Shown here piece by piece: positions 17,501-27,369 of a stretch of 64,000 bases of DNA (positions are counted from its first letter, which is position 1; every line of letters starts with the position of its first letter). This DNA is from Crystallibacter permensis (GTDB taxonomy: Bacteria > Actinomycetota > Actinomycetes > Actinomycetales > Micrococcaceae): NCBI RefSeq assembly GCF_025960875.1, contig NZ_JAODLR010000017.1, positions 46,993 through 110,992 on the forward strand, written 5' to 3'. The translations under genes were made by a program, and so were the position numbers. The notes below the pieces were generated by a model. The model had not been told where the DNA came from. It was given only the letters and a program-made list of their open reading frames with translations, and ran no database searches.

Positions 17501-18490
17501 ATGCGTATTAAGCTTCCCCTCGCCCTCGCCGCTACGGTGGCACTCGGCCTGACTGCCTGCGGCTCCGAGTCATCGCCACCGGCGGCCGACGGCGCCAACG
17601 AAAGCACGCTGAAAGTCGGCACCATCGGCATCGCCGCCGATGCGGCCCTTCAGTCCGCCATTGACAAGGGCTATTTCGCCGAGGAAGGCATCGACGTCGA
17701 AGTCTCCGTCGTCGCCAATCCTCCGGCAGGCATTGCCGCAGCCCAAAGCGGCCAGCTGGACCTGACCTATACCCCGTCGATTCCCATGCTCAATGCCAAG
17801 AGCCAAGGCGTGCCGCTGACTGTGGTGGCCGCCGCGGATGGTTACCCTGACGATGCGCTTGAGCAGGAAGACCTGAGCCAAGTGGATGACACCGGGCTCT
17901 ACGTCGCAGCGGACAGTGGGATCGATTCGCCCAAGGATCTGGAGGGCAAGCGGGTATCCGTTCCGGCCCGCAAGGCACAGCTCGAAGTCACGGTCAGCCA
18001 ACTGGTGAAGGACGACGGCGGCGACCCCGCCAAGGTGAACTGGATGGTGCTGGACCCGGCGTCAGCTCTGCAGTCTCTCAAAGACGACCGGATCGAAGCA
18101 GCCTCGCTGGTCACGCCGTTCACCGGCCAGGCCGCCTCTGCCGGCAACACTCTCCTGGCCTCGCCCGGCGTCGAGTTCTTTGAAAAAGGTGCCATTGGCC
18201 TTTGGGTAGCGGGATCCGCGCAGGCAGAGTCCAAGCATGACCAGCTGCTGGGCTTCCAGCGCGCCATCTATAAGGCCAACGCGTACGCCAACGAGAACCT
18301 GGACGAGTCCCAGAAGCAGGCGGCCGAAATCACCGGGCTGGAACTCGATGCCGTCAAGGCCGGCGCCACCCCGTTCTGGCCCGTGGAAGTGCGGCTGGAG
18401 GACGTCCAGCGGACCGCTGCCCGAATGACGGCACTCGGATTCCTGGCCGAGGAACCGAAGCTGGACCAAAGCCTGTTCCTGTCCGAGTAG
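17501..18490 (+). CDS. ABC substrate-binding lipoprotein (NitT/TauT type)
   Basis: A 329-residue lipoprotein. The signal peptide ends at a lipobox, GLTAC, with Cys about residue 20, so it is anchored outside the membrane. The mature part has the periplasmic-binding fold of nitrate/taurine/sulfonate-type receptors (LKVGTIGIAADAALQSAIDK, GYFAEEGIDVEV, GQLDLTYTPSIPMLNAKSQG). It lies 63 bp after the amidohydrolase and 25 bp before the first permease gene. Family members bind sulfonates, thiamine precursors or aromatic acids. Given the sulfatase in the operon, a sulfated or sulfonated ligand is plausible (inference). Confidence 0.9.
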   Translation: MRIKLPLALAATVALGLTACGSESSPPAADGANESTLKVGTIGIAADAALQSAIDKGYFAEEGIDVEVSVVANPPAGIAAAQSGQLDLTYTPSIPMLNAKSQGVPLTVVAAADGYPDDALEQEDLSQVDDTGLYVAADSGIDSPKDLEGKRVSVPARKAQLEVTVSQLVKDDGGDPAKVNWMVLDPASALQSLKDDRIEAASLVTPFTGQAASAGNTLLASPGVEFFEKGAIGLWVAGSAQAESKHDQLLGFQRAIYKANAYANENLDESQKQAAEITGLELDAVKAGATPFWPVEVRLEDVQRTAARMTALGFLAEEPKLDQSLFLSE

Positions 18491-18515
18491 ACCTGGCGGA
18501 AATCCTGGAGTAACC

Positions 18516-19289
18516 GTGAAAACACAAATCAAACCTGCCGCGGTAGGTGCGCTAGGGATTGCCGGGGCGCTGCTCCTGTGGCAGTACCTGGCCACCGGGC
18601 CGATGAACGGCAGCGCTCTGCCCGCCCCGGGTCACGCCATCGCCGAACTGGCCGCACTGCTGGCCACCGGGACTTTTTGGGCGGATCTGGCCGACACGAT
18701 CCTGATTGCCCTCGGCGGACTGGCAATTTCCGCCGTCGCCGGTATTGCCGCCGGGCTGCTGATCGGCAGTTTCGCGCCGGTGCGCTACGCGACCATGGCC
18801 GTGCTGGAATTCCTGAAGCCCATTCCGCCGATTGTGGTGCTGCCCCTGGTGGTGCTGGTGCTGGGGCCGACGGCGCAGATGTCCTGGGTCCTGGTGGTCA
18901 TCGGCTGCGCGCTGCCGATCGTGATGCAGACCGTCGCCGGGGTGCACGACACCGATCCGGTAGCCCGGGACACAGCCCGTTCCTACGGCATGGGCCACGC
19001 CGAGATCCTGCTGCGCGTCACGCTGCCCGGTGCCATGCCCTTCATCGGTACCGCCATGCGCGTGGCGGCCCCGGCTGCACTGGTCGTGGCTGTCGTCGCC
19101 GGTCTGCTGGGCGGCGGGCCGGGGCTCGGCCAAAGCATCTACCAGGCGCAGGCCGCCGGCGATTTCCCGGTGCTGTACGCGCTGGTATTGGTCCTGGGCC
19201 TGTTGGGTCTGGTGTTCCAAGGCGCCACCCGGCTGGCCGAACGCCGGCTTCTCCATTGGCACGAGTCCTACCGGGAGGTGGTCCTGTGA
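18516..19289 (+). CDS. ABC transporter permease (SsuC/TauC type)
   Basis: This 257-residue membrane protein has about six transmembrane segments and the cytoplasmic EAA-type loop typical of this class (DTARSYGMGHAEILLRVTLP, then GAMPFIGTAMRVA). GTG start after CTGGAG. The stop overlaps the start of a second permease, so the importer probably uses a permease heterodimer rather than the single permease of classical SsuABC or TauABC systems. Confidence 0.88.
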   Translation: MKTQIKPAAVGALGIAGALLLWQYLATGPMNGSALPAPGHAIAELAALLATGTFWADLADTILIALGGLAISAVAGIAAGLLIGSFAPVRYATMAVLEFLKPIPPIVVLPLVVLVLGPTAQMSWVLVVIGCALPIVMQTVAGVHDTDPVARDTARSYGMGHAEILLRVTLPGAMPFIGTAMRVAAPAALVVAVVAGLLGGGPGLGQSIYQAQAAGDFPVLYALVLVLGLLGLVFQGATRLAERRLLHWHESYREVVL

Positions 19290-20058
19290 TGAAACGCAAG
19301 GCTTTGAATTGGTCCCTGGGCGTCGCGACCCCAGTGTTGCTGGTGGCCGCGTGGTGGGCGGCCTCGGCCAACTCGATGAACACCTTCTTCCCGCCATTGA
19401 GTGCGATCATGGTCCGTTTCCGCGAGCTCTGGTTGTTCGACCACTTCGGCTCGGACATCCTGCTCAGCCTGCGCAACCTGCTGCTGGGTTACGCTGTGGC
19501 GACCGTCGCCGGCGTCGTTATTGGCTTTGTCACCGCGCTGGTGCCGGTTGCCCGGTGGGCGCTGGATCCTGTGATCCATTTCCTGCGCGGAATACCGCCG
19601 GTGGCACTGGTGCCGATCTTCATCTCACTGATCGGTTTTGGTATCGAGATGCGGGTGGCCAGCATCGCGCTGGCGGCTCTGTTCCCGACCCTGATCGCCA
19701 CGGTGGACGGCATCCGCAGCGTGGACACCACACTGAAGGACGTCAGCTCGGTCTATCGGCTGTCCCGCGGCGAAAAGCTCGCGCAGGTCTATCTGCCGGC
19801 GGCCGGACCGCAGATCGCCTCCGGTATGCAGGTCAGCCTGCAGGTGGCGTTCATCGTCATGATTGCCTCCGAGATGCTGGGCTCTTCCGAGGGCATCGGC
19901 GCGATGACTCTGCTGGCGCAGCAAAGCTTCATGATTCCGGACATGTGGGCCGGCATCCTGCTGCTCGGCGTGATCGGGTTCGGCGCGAACCTGGTCTTCG
20001 AACTGCTCAAGAACCGCATTCTGGCCTGGCATGCAGGCTCCCGACGATTGGCTAACTC

Positions 20059-20062
<4 letters not shown>
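19289..20062 (+). CDS. ABC transporter permease (second subunit)
   Basis: A 257-residue permease of the same family, with an EAA-type loop (SSVYRLSRGEKLAQVYLPAA, then GPQIASGMQVSLQ). The ATG at 19289 overlaps the TGA of the upstream permease, and a GTG three bases earlier is an equally coupled alternative. The 3' end overlaps the ATPase ATG (ATGA). The two permeases differ considerably in sequence, which supports a heterodimeric membrane channel. Confidence 0.88.
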
Positions 20063-20915
<853 letters not shown>

Positions 20916-20919
<4 letters not shown>

Positions 20920-22514
20920 ACGGCGGGGAGGCGCGGCGGCCCAACGTCCTGGTCATCATCGCCGATCAGTTGCGAACCGACCATCTGGGTTTCGCCGGCA
21001 ACCAAGTGGTCCGGACTCCGCACCTGGACAGGCTTGCCGCCCAAAGCATGGTCTTCACGGAGGCAACCGTCACCAATCCCACATGCATGCCCAACCGCGC
21101 CAGCCTGCTGACCGGCCGGTGGCCGTCGACGCATGGAACACGCTGCAACGGGATCACGATGGACCCGGACGCAAATAATTTAGTTAAGCAGTTGTCCTGC
21201 GGCGGGTACTTGACCCGTGCCGTAGGCAAACTTCACCACCAGAACATGGGTTGGGACTTTGAGCCCATTCAGCGTGCCGAGATCGAGGCCACGGACCCGC
21301 TGCTGCTGGATCCGCGGTCCTCCGACGCCCGACCCAGGTCGCGCCCGGTAGGCTGGGACCAGTGGGAAAATGCGGCGGCGCATGCGGAGGGCTTCATTCC
21401 GCTCCCCGAGGGGTACTACGGCTACCAGCACGTGGACTTGGTGATCGGGCATGGCGACCGCCCGGGTGGGCACTATGTGCACTGGGCACGTGAACGTGGC
21501 ATCGACCCTGTGGCGGTCGGCGGTGCCGAGAACGCTCCCAAGCGACTGGATATCTGGGATCAGGTGTACCAAACCGGCATCCCGGCAGAGCTGCATCCGA
21601 GCTCCTATGTGGGTGAACGCGCCGAGGCGCACCTGGCTGGGTTCGCCGAATCTGCGGAACCTTTCTTCATGTTCGTCTCCTTCCCAGATCCACACCATCC
21701 GTTTTCACCCCCGGAAGGGTACGCGGAGATGTACTCGCCGGATGAGGTGGAGCTGCCCATCGGGTTCTACCAGGACCATGCCAGGTCCCCGTCGCACATC
21801 CGCCGGATGTTTGACCGCCGCGGCGAACCGAATGAAGACCCCACGATGACTTTCGCCGCCGATGAGGCGCAGTACCGTCAGGCTGCGGCTGCCCAGTACG
21901 GTTTGATCACGCTCATGGATGAGCAGATAGGCCGGATCCTCGCGGCACTCGATGACAACGGACTGGCCGAGGACACGATTGTTGTCTTTACCAGCGACCA
22001 TGGTGATCTTTTCGGGGATCACGGTTTGATGCTGAAGCACTTCAGTCACTACCGGGCCGTCACCAACGTGCCCTTGACGGTCAAAGTCCCCGGCATAGAT
22101 CCGGGCCGCACCGATGCCTTGGTCTCCACGGCGGATCTGGCACCCACACTGATGGAGCTCACCGGGACACACCTGTACAGGGGAATCCAAGGCGCATCCC
22201 TGGTGCCGTTGCTTGAGCGGCGGGCTGTCTCGGTTCGGGATGCCCTCATTATTGAGGAGGACCAGCCGTTCGGACTTCCCGGGCTGCCTGGTCCCGTTCG
22301 TACTCGCTCGGTGCTGACCAAAGCAGGACGTCTGACGAGGTACTTCGGGACCGACATCACCGAACTGTACGACCACCTATTGGACCCCGAAGAGCTCAAC
22401 AACGTTGCCGGAGAGGCGAAATTCAAGGACCTCGAGGATGTCCTCACACTGGCGATGATGGAGGGGATGGCAGCTTTAGCGGATACCGGAACGGCACCAA
22501 CGGCAGCGGCCTGA
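20916..22514 (+). CDS. Type I (formylglycine-dependent) sulfatase, cytoplasmic
   Basis: A 532-residue alkaline-phosphatase-superfamily sulfatase. The N-terminal metal site is in VLVIIADQLRTDHLG. The activating motif CMPNRASLLTGR carries Cys57 (CxPxR), the residue oxidised to formylglycine by FGE. Downstream are PDPHHPF and SDHGDLFGDHG, with a Lys in GLMLKHFSHYR. There is no signal peptide. Together with the upstream ABC importer this means the sulfate ester (or sulfamate) is taken up intact and hydrolysed in the cytoplasm. The overall look is closest to choline-sulfatase-like and phosphonate-monoester-hydrolase-like members, but the substrate is not assignable. ATGA overlap with the ATPase gene; FGE is encoded nearby. 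Confidence 0.93.
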
Positions 22515-22653
22515 CCGCTTGCCGGTCGTGAGGACTTTCCAATCCTGAAAGCACTGGCTTTTTGGCCCTATGTCTGTCTGAAATCAGCTAGTAGGGAAAG
22601 CGCGCTCTAAAACTAGCAAATTCCGATTTAGAAGCGGATGATAGCTATACCGG

Positions 22654-22685
22654 CGAAAGCCCGGCCTTCATGGTCGGCGCTTTTG
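22654..22685. terminator. Intrinsic terminator after the sulfatase operon
   Basis: A 13-bp stem with two wobbles and one bulge, loop TTCAT, runs into a TTTTGTTT tract (22681-22688). It lies about 140 bp after the sulfatase stop and 33 bp before the DUF3040 gene. It could also act as a leader structure for the latter. The remaining 22515-22653 shows no gene. Confidence 0.6.
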
Positions 22686-22717
22686 TTTCTCCGGACTTCT
22701 GATGAAGGGGGTGCGTT

Positions 22718-23035
22718 ATGCCGCTGTCGGATGAGGAGCGGGAGCAGCTTCATGCGCTGGAGTTGCAGTTGGCCGCCGAGGACCCGGAACTGGCCCAGGT
22801 AATGCGGTCTGGTCTTTTGGGGCCTGACCATGGGCAGCTTGTTCTAGCGGTGCTTGCCTGGATTGTCGGTTTGGTCTTGTTGATCATTGGCGTAGCCACA
22901 CAGTTGACCGTCGTAGGTGTCGGTGGCTTCCTGGCGATGGGCGCGGCGGGATACTGGGCGATGCGCCTCTACCGTTGGGGAAGCGGAATCGATGATCACG
23001 TCGCAACCGACAAGGGGACGCACGGCGTCAGGTGA
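22718..23035 (+). CDS. DUF3040-family small membrane protein
   Basis: This 105-residue protein has the DUF3040 layout: a short charged N-terminal helix (MPLSDEEREQLHALELQLAA, EDPELAQVM) followed by two transmembrane helices (LVLAVLAWIVGLVLLIIGVA and VVGVGGFLAMGAAGYWAM) and a short tail. ATG with GAAGGGGGTG upstream. The family is common in actinobacteria and has no known function. A second copy is at 32665-32973, and both lie among stress-type genes. Confidence 0.85.
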   Translation: MPLSDEEREQLHALELQLAAEDPELAQVMRSGLLGPDHGQLVLAVLAWIVGLVLLIIGVATQLTVVGVGGFLAMGAAGYWAMRLYRWGSGIDDHVATDKGTHGVR

Positions 23036-23052
23036 CGTCCAGCTGCAGGTAG

Positions 23053-23469
23053 CTACCGTGACTTCCGGGTCGCCTTGTCGTTGGCCTTTTGCACGGCGTC
23101 GACCAGCTCGGACTTGTTCATCTTGGAGCGTCCCGGGACATCGAGCTTCTTGGCCAGGTCGTACAGATGCTCCTTGGAAGCGTTAGCATCCACGCCACCG
23201 GCAGTCTTTCGGGAAGTGTCCTTGCCGCCTTTGGCCTGCTTGTCCGAGGGGCCGGCTTTCTCCTTGGGTTCCCAATGGTCGCCGACCTTTTCATGGGTGT
23301 GCTTCAGGGCACTGTAGGCCACCCGATGTGCGCGCTCCTCGTCGCCGTAGCTCTCGGCGGCGGAGTCGTGCGCCTCAGCAAAGGTTTCCTGTGCCTTCTT
23401 GCCGGAACGCTTGAGAGTGCTGGGCAGCTCGCTCTTCTTCGGCTTCCCGCTGTTGTCTGTCTTGGGCAT
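23053..23469 (-). CDS. ChaB-like protein with C-terminal Rho N-terminal (SAP-like) domain
   Basis: A 138-residue highly charged protein. The ATG at 23469 has AAGGAGG upstream. Residues about 10-70 match the ChaB fold (KKSELPSTLKRSGKKAQETF, AHDSAAESYGDEERAHRVAY, SALKHTHEKVGDHW). A Lys/Gly/Ser linker follows, then a Rho_N-like helix-extended-helix (ASKEHLYDLAKKLDVPGRSK, MNKSELVDAVQKAN). Such fusions are frequent in actinobacteria and thought to bind nucleic acid. No transporter role should be inferred from the ChaB name. Confidence 0.87.
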   Translation of the reverse strand: MPKTDNSGKPKKSELPSTLKRSGKKAQETFAEAHDSAAESYGDEERAHRVAYSALKHTHEKVGDHWEPKEKAGPSDKQAKGGKDTSRKTAGGVDANASKEHLYDLAKKLDVPGRSKMNKSELVDAVQKANDKATRKSR

Positions 23470-23610
23470 CAGGACCACCCTCCTTGAATTGTTGGTAGAT
23501 CCAATTTCCAACGTGGCACAGATCAATGCTTCTGCCAAGGGGTGTGGCTTCGCCTGATACCAAGCCGCCGGACATGGCACCAGCTTTGTGACCTGTAAGG
23601 ACATTCCGTT

Positions 23611-23643
23611 TTGTAATTAAGGTCACTATGACGTAAATTACAA
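23611..23643. promoter_or_regulatory. 33-bp near-perfect palindrome in AT-rich divergent promoter region
   Basis: TTGTAATT (23611-23618) and AATTACAA (23636-23643) are perfect outer arms, and inside them GTCA and TGAC pair around a CTA centre. In total 13 of 16 symmetric pairs match. It lies between the divergent ChaB-like gene and the small gene at 23757, in DNA far more AT-rich than the surroundings. It is best explained as a dimeric or tetrameric repressor operator. The cognate protein is not identified. Confidence 0.6.
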
Positions 23644-23756
23644 TTTGCTATTCCAGCTTCGGCGTGAACCGCCTATGGTTCGATAAAGCAATCAAACGGA
23701 ATTGTCGAGGGGAAACGACTTTCTGTTGTACAAACACGTAAATAGGGGAGAAATAC

Positions 23757-24029
23757 ATGAACGAGCGACTGGCGGAAGCTATCGCCATTCTGGGCGACGT
23801 CGAGGCCGACGACGCGAGCAACGATGCCCGCGGACGCCGCGCCCATGCGCGTGTCATCGCCATGATCGAATTCGCCGACGAAGTCTCAGGCATGCGGCGC
23901 GAGCAGCGGATCGCGAATCTGCTGACGCTGGCCCAGATGGACAAGAAGGATTCAAAGTCAGCACTCGAAGAGGCGCGCCGGCTGCTTGAACTCGATACGA
24001 AGTCCACGGTTCTCAAGACCGCAGCCTGA
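23757..24029 (+). CDS. Hypothetical protein, 90 residues
   Basis: ATG preceded by AGGGGAGA. The protein is helical and charged (MNERLAEAIAILGDVEADDA, ARVIAMIEFADEVSGMRREQ, KSALEEARRLLELDTKSTV) without membrane segments or motifs I recognise. It ends 83 bp before the LolA-like gene. The upstream AT-rich region carries a large palindrome that probably controls it. Confidence 0.7.
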   Translation: MNERLAEAIAILGDVEADDASNDARGRRAHARVIAMIEFADEVSGMRREQRIANLLTLAQMDKKDSKSALEEARRLLELDTKSTVLKTAA

Positions 24030-24112
24030 CCTCGGAGCAGAAGAACCTGCCCCGTGAACACCTGATCGATTGGGCGTAGTCTGGATAGAAGACTGCGACG
24101 TCGGAGGTTGTC

Positions 24113-25207
24113 ATGACACGAGTTTGGAAGCGCTGGCTCCCCGCCGCCGTCGTTCCTGCGGTAGTCGCAGGCGGCGCGGTACTGGGCACTGTCCAAGCGG
24201 GCGCGGCTACGGACTTGCCGGATAAGACGCCGCAGGAGGTCCTTGAGATGGTGGCGGACAGTTCCGTCCGCTCGCTGTCCGGAACCGTGGAGCAGACGTC
24301 CGAACTGGGTTTGCCACAGTTGCCCACGGACTCGCCGGCCGGAGAGTCTGATGCTTCGTCCGGCGTTCCTTCCGGTGTAGCCTCCGCCCTTGAGCTCCTC
24401 GGCGGATCCCACACGGCACGGGTTTACCTGGATGGCCATTCACAGGCACGGGTGCAGGTTATGGACCGGCTGGCCGAACGGGATGTCATCCGCAACGGCC
24501 GGGACGTGTGGCTGTACAGCTCCAAGCAGAATGCTGCCACCCATCTGATTCTTCCGGAAGGCTCGGAGTCCGAGGGGTATCACGGCGATAAAGCGTGGAC
24601 CCCGGAGGATCTGGCCGAGCACTTCCTGTCCTCGGTTGAGCCCAGCACGGAAGTGACGGTGGGGTCGGATTCGGAAGTCGCCGGCCGTGCCGCCTATGAA
24701 CTGGTGCTGACTCCCGACAGTTCGGAGACTCTGGTCGGGTCCGTCTCAATTGCGGTGGATTCGGAAACAGGGTTGCCGCTCAGCGTGGATGTCGAGGCCC
24801 GCGGCCAGGACGCCCCGGCTTTCGAGGTCGGCTTCACCGAGCTGAGCCTGGAAACGCCGTCGGACGATCTCTTCAACTTCACGCCGCCGCCCGGCGCCAC
24901 CGTCACAGAGCGCGTTGTCGAGGATCATCACGCCAAGCATGCCAAGCATGCCAAGGGTGACCGAGGCGAGCACAGCAAGGACTACGTGAAGTACGGATCC
25001 GGCTGGGAAACGGTGATCGGCCTGCCGGCGGATGAAGTGCCTCCGGAATTGATGGACTCGCCGCTTATCGCCGAAACCGCTCAAGAGGTCGACGGCGGCC
25101 GGTTGCTTTCCTCGGCGCTGGTGAACGTCCTCGTGACCGACGACGGCAGGGTGTTCGCCGGATCGGTGCCGTTGGAGCAACTGCAGGCGGCAGCGGAGGG
25201 CCGGTGA
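24113..25207 (+). CDS. LolA-like secreted/anchored protein (DUF2092-type)
   Basis: This 364-residue protein starts with an uncleaved or Sec-type signal (WLPAAVVPAVVAGGAVLGTV then QAGAA). The body has the LolA/LppX-type beta fold seen in actinobacterial proteins named outer membrane lipoprotein carrier (SLSGTVEQTSELGLPQLP, VWLYSSKQNAATHLI, DLFNFTPPPGATV). The organism has no Gram-negative outer membrane, so a hydrophobic-ligand or lipid-handling role outside the membrane is likely. A Lys/His segment (HHAKHAKHAKGD) is encoded by a short tandem repeat near 24930. Its stop overlaps the GTG of the ABC ATPase, so the three genes form one exporter-type unit. Confidence 0.83.
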   Translation: MTRVWKRWLPAAVVPAVVAGGAVLGTVQAGAATDLPDKTPQEVLEMVADSSVRSLSGTVEQTSELGLPQLPTDSPAGESDASSGVPSGVASALELLGGSHTARVYLDGHSQARVQVMDRLAERDVIRNGRDVWLYSSKQNAATHLILPEGSESEGYHGDKAWTPEDLAEHFLSSVEPSTEVTVGSDSEVAGRAAYELVLTPDSSETLVGSVSIAVDSETGLPLSVDVEARGQDAPAFEVGFTELSLETPSDDLFNFTPPPGATVTERVVEDHHAKHAKHAKGDRGEHSKDYVKYGSGWETVIGLPADEVPPELMDSPLIAETAQEVDGGRLLSSALVNVLVTDDGRVFAGSVPLEQLQAAAEGR

Positions 25208-26175
25208 GCGGCGCCCTCCCGTCTACCGAACTCGCGATTGAAACCACCGGGCTGACCAAGCGCTTCGGCCACCAGACGGCCGTCGACGGCATCGACTTGG
25301 CAGTTCCGCACGGATCCGTCTTCGGCTTCCTCGGCCCGAACGGGTCGGGCAAGACCACCACAATCCGGGTCATGCTCGGCCTCGCAGCCGCCACCAGCGG
25401 GCACGTCCGTGTGCTCGGGCAGGACATGCCGGCGAGTCTGCGCGACGTGCTTCCCCGCGTCGGAGCCTTGATCGAAGGCCCAGCCTTTTACCCCTTCCTC
25501 TCCGGCGCCGCCAACCTGCAGCGCTTCGATACCGCGGACCGCCACGCGTCCTCGGCCACCCGGCGCGCACGCGTGAACCGGGCGCTTGACCGTGTGGGGC
25601 TGTCCCACGCTGCCGGCAAAAAAGTCCGAGCCTACTCCCTGGGCATGAAGCAGCGGCTGGGCATCGCCAACGCCTTGCTGATGCCGCGTGAACTGCTGGT
25701 GCTGGACGAGCCGACAAATGGACTGGACCCGCAGGGAACGCGGGAAGTCCGCAGCCTGGTGCGCTCGCTGGCTGCTGAAGGCACCACGGTTTTCGTGTCC
25801 AGCCATCTGCTCGCGGAGGTCGAGCAGATCTGCACGCACGCCGCCGTCATGAGCGCCGGCAAACTGGTGGCGCAGGGGACCGTCGACGAACTCCGGCGGG
25901 TCGGCCTCGCCCACGTCAAAGTCCAGACCCCCGACACCGAGGGCGCCCGCCGCGTTCTCCAACGGCTGGGTCTCGCACCTGAACCGCCGAATTCAAACAA
26001 CGACGGCGGCAGTACCGTCCGCGCTCCGCTCGCCGACCATGCGGTGGAACCGGAATCGATCGTCGCCGCCCTCGTAGCCGAAGGCGTCCGCGTCCGAGGC
26101 TTCGCGGTGGAAAACAGCAGCCTCGAGGAGCGGTTCGTGGCTTTGACGGGGGAGGGGTTCGACGTTGTCCAATAA
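25204..26175 (+). CDS. ABC transporter ATP-binding protein (ABC-2 exporter type)
   Basis: A 323-residue ATPase: GHQTAVDGIDLAVPHGS, Walker A GPNGSGKTT, signature YSLGMKQRLGIANALL, Walker B LLVLDEPTNGLD, and H-loop VFVSSHLLAEVEQI. The C-terminal extension (about residues 225-323) is the usual DrrA/CcmA-type regulatory tail. GTG start overlapping the upstream stop (GTGA). It pairs with the membrane protein encoded next. DrrA-type pumps export lipids or antibiotics, and the LolA-like partner suggests a lipid-like cargo (inference). Confidence 0.92.
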   Translation: MSGALPSTELAIETTGLTKRFGHQTAVDGIDLAVPHGSVFGFLGPNGSGKTTTIRVMLGLAAATSGHVRVLGQDMPASLRDVLPRVGALIEGPAFYPFLSGAANLQRFDTADRHASSATRRARVNRALDRVGLSHAAGKKVRAYSLGMKQRLGIANALLMPRELLVLDEPTNGLDPQGTREVRSLVRSLAAEGTTVFVSSHLLAEVEQICTHAAVMSAGKLVAQGTVDELRRVGLAHVKVQTPDTEGARRVLQRLGLAPEPPNSNNDGGSTVRAPLADHAVEPESIVAALVAEGVRVRGFAVENSSLEERFVALTGEGFDVVQ

Positions 26176-27064
26176 ACTTCCCGCTTCTGCACCAACCGGT
26201 CCGTCCTCTGGCAATGCCCGGCCACGAGCAGCCGCATCCCGGCCGTCCGCGGGCTGGGCACTCCTGGGGTCCGAGCTGAAGGTTCTCTTCCGTCGCTGGC
26301 GGACCTGGGCCATGCTGGCGGCGCTCGCTGCCGTCCCGGTCCTGATAGCGCTCGCCGTCCGGCTTTCCTCGCGTGATCCAGGTCCCGGCCAAGGTCCGCC
26401 GTTCCTGGACCGCGTATCCCAGAACGGACTGTTCATCGCGCTGACCGGGATGGTCGTCTCCATCCCGCTCTTCCTGCCGCTGACTGTCAGTGTGGCCGCG
26501 GGGGACACCATCGCGGGCGAGGCAGGCCACGGAACCCTCAGATATCTGCTCGCGGCGCCGGCTGGTCGGATCCGTCTGCTGGCGGTGAAGTATGCTGCCG
26601 CCGTCGTCTTCTGCCTTGCCGCCGCGCTCTCCGTGGCGACGGCGGGAGTGCTGATCGGTTCAGCGCTCTTCGACGTAGGGCCGATCACGCTGCTCTCCGG
26701 CGACACCATCAGCGTAGGGGAGTCGCTGCTGCGGCTGTTCCTGGTGGCCTGCTACGTCGGACTGTCCCTGCTCGGACTCGCGGCCATCGGCCTGTTCATT
26801 TCCACCCTTACCGAGGTTCCTGTCGGCGCCATGGCAGCAACCGCGGTCCTCGCCGTCGTGTCCCAGATCCTGGACAACCTTCCGCAGCTCGAATGGCTGC
26901 ACCCCTGGCTGTTCAGCCACCACTGGCTCGGCTTCGCGGACCTGCTGCGCCAGCCGATCTCCTGGGACTCCTTCGCCGCCAACGGTCTGCTGCAAGGCGG
27001 CTACATCGTCGTCTTCTGCGCGCTCGCCTACAGCAGGTTCGCCACCAAGGACGTGCTGTCCTAA
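26165..27064 (+). CDS. ABC-2 type transporter permease
   Basis: A 299-residue membrane protein with a Pro/Ser/Arg-rich N-terminus and six hydrophobic segments. GTLRYLLAAPAGRIRLLAVK is the typical coupling region of ABC-2 permeases. TTG start 11 nt inside the ATPase gene. It forms the channel of the LolA-like/ATPase/permease unit. Confidence 0.87.
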   Translation: MSNKLPASAPTGPSSGNARPRAAASRPSAGWALLGSELKVLFRRWRTWAMLAALAAVPVLIALAVRLSSRDPGPGQGPPFLDRVSQNGLFIALTGMVVSIPLFLPLTVSVAAGDTIAGEAGHGTLRYLLAAPAGRIRLLAVKYAAAVVFCLAAALSVATAGVLIGSALFDVGPITLLSGDTISVGESLLRLFLVACYVGLSLLGLAAIGLFISTLTEVPVGAMAATAVLAVVSQILDNLPQLEWLHPWLFSHHWLGFADLLRQPISWDSFAANGLLQGGYIVVFCALAYSRFATKDVLS

Positions 27065-27119
27065 TTGGCTACAGCCTGGGCTCTGGCCTACGCGGACCCG
27101 CGGGACCTAAAATCCTGTT

Positions 27120-27329
27120 GTGGAAGAGCGCTATCTAAAGGCGCTGGAACAGGCTTCTTCTGTTGCTGAGCGCGATGGTATCCGTCGGCAGATTGCTGCC
27201 GACGAACTGGCCGTGCTGCGCAAGGAGCTCGATAGACATACCGTGGACAAGATCCAACGGCAGATGATGAAGATTATCGAGAGCGAACGCCGCCGCGATA
27301 TTCAATCGCTGAAGAATGCGGGTCTCTGA
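27120..27329 (+). CDS. Hypothetical small coiled-coil protein, 69 residues
   Basis: A GTG start at 27120 lies 6 nt after TAAAAT (27108-27113), a probable leaderless transcript. The product is all-helical and highly charged (MEERYLKALEQASSVAERDG, IRRQIAADELAVLRKELDRH, KIQRQMMKIIESERRRD), predicted to form a coiled coil. No family recognised. Confidence 0.6.
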   Translation: MEERYLKALEQASSVAERDGIRRQIAADELAVLRKELDRHTVDKIQRQMMKIIESERRRDIQSLKNAGL

Positions 27330-27369
27330 AAGTCAACAGTAGTTGTCGGGCCTTTGGCTGTAGTTTAAA

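Noticed and set aside
22540..22640. Possible tRNA or small RNA after the sulfatase operon
   Set aside because: No cloverleaf can be drawn and no conserved T-loop sequence is present. Only a terminator-like hairpin further on is supported.
23053..23469. Cation-transport regulator function from the ChaB name
   Set aside because: The protein is soluble, carries a nucleic-acid-binding Rho_N segment and has no ChaA transporter nearby.
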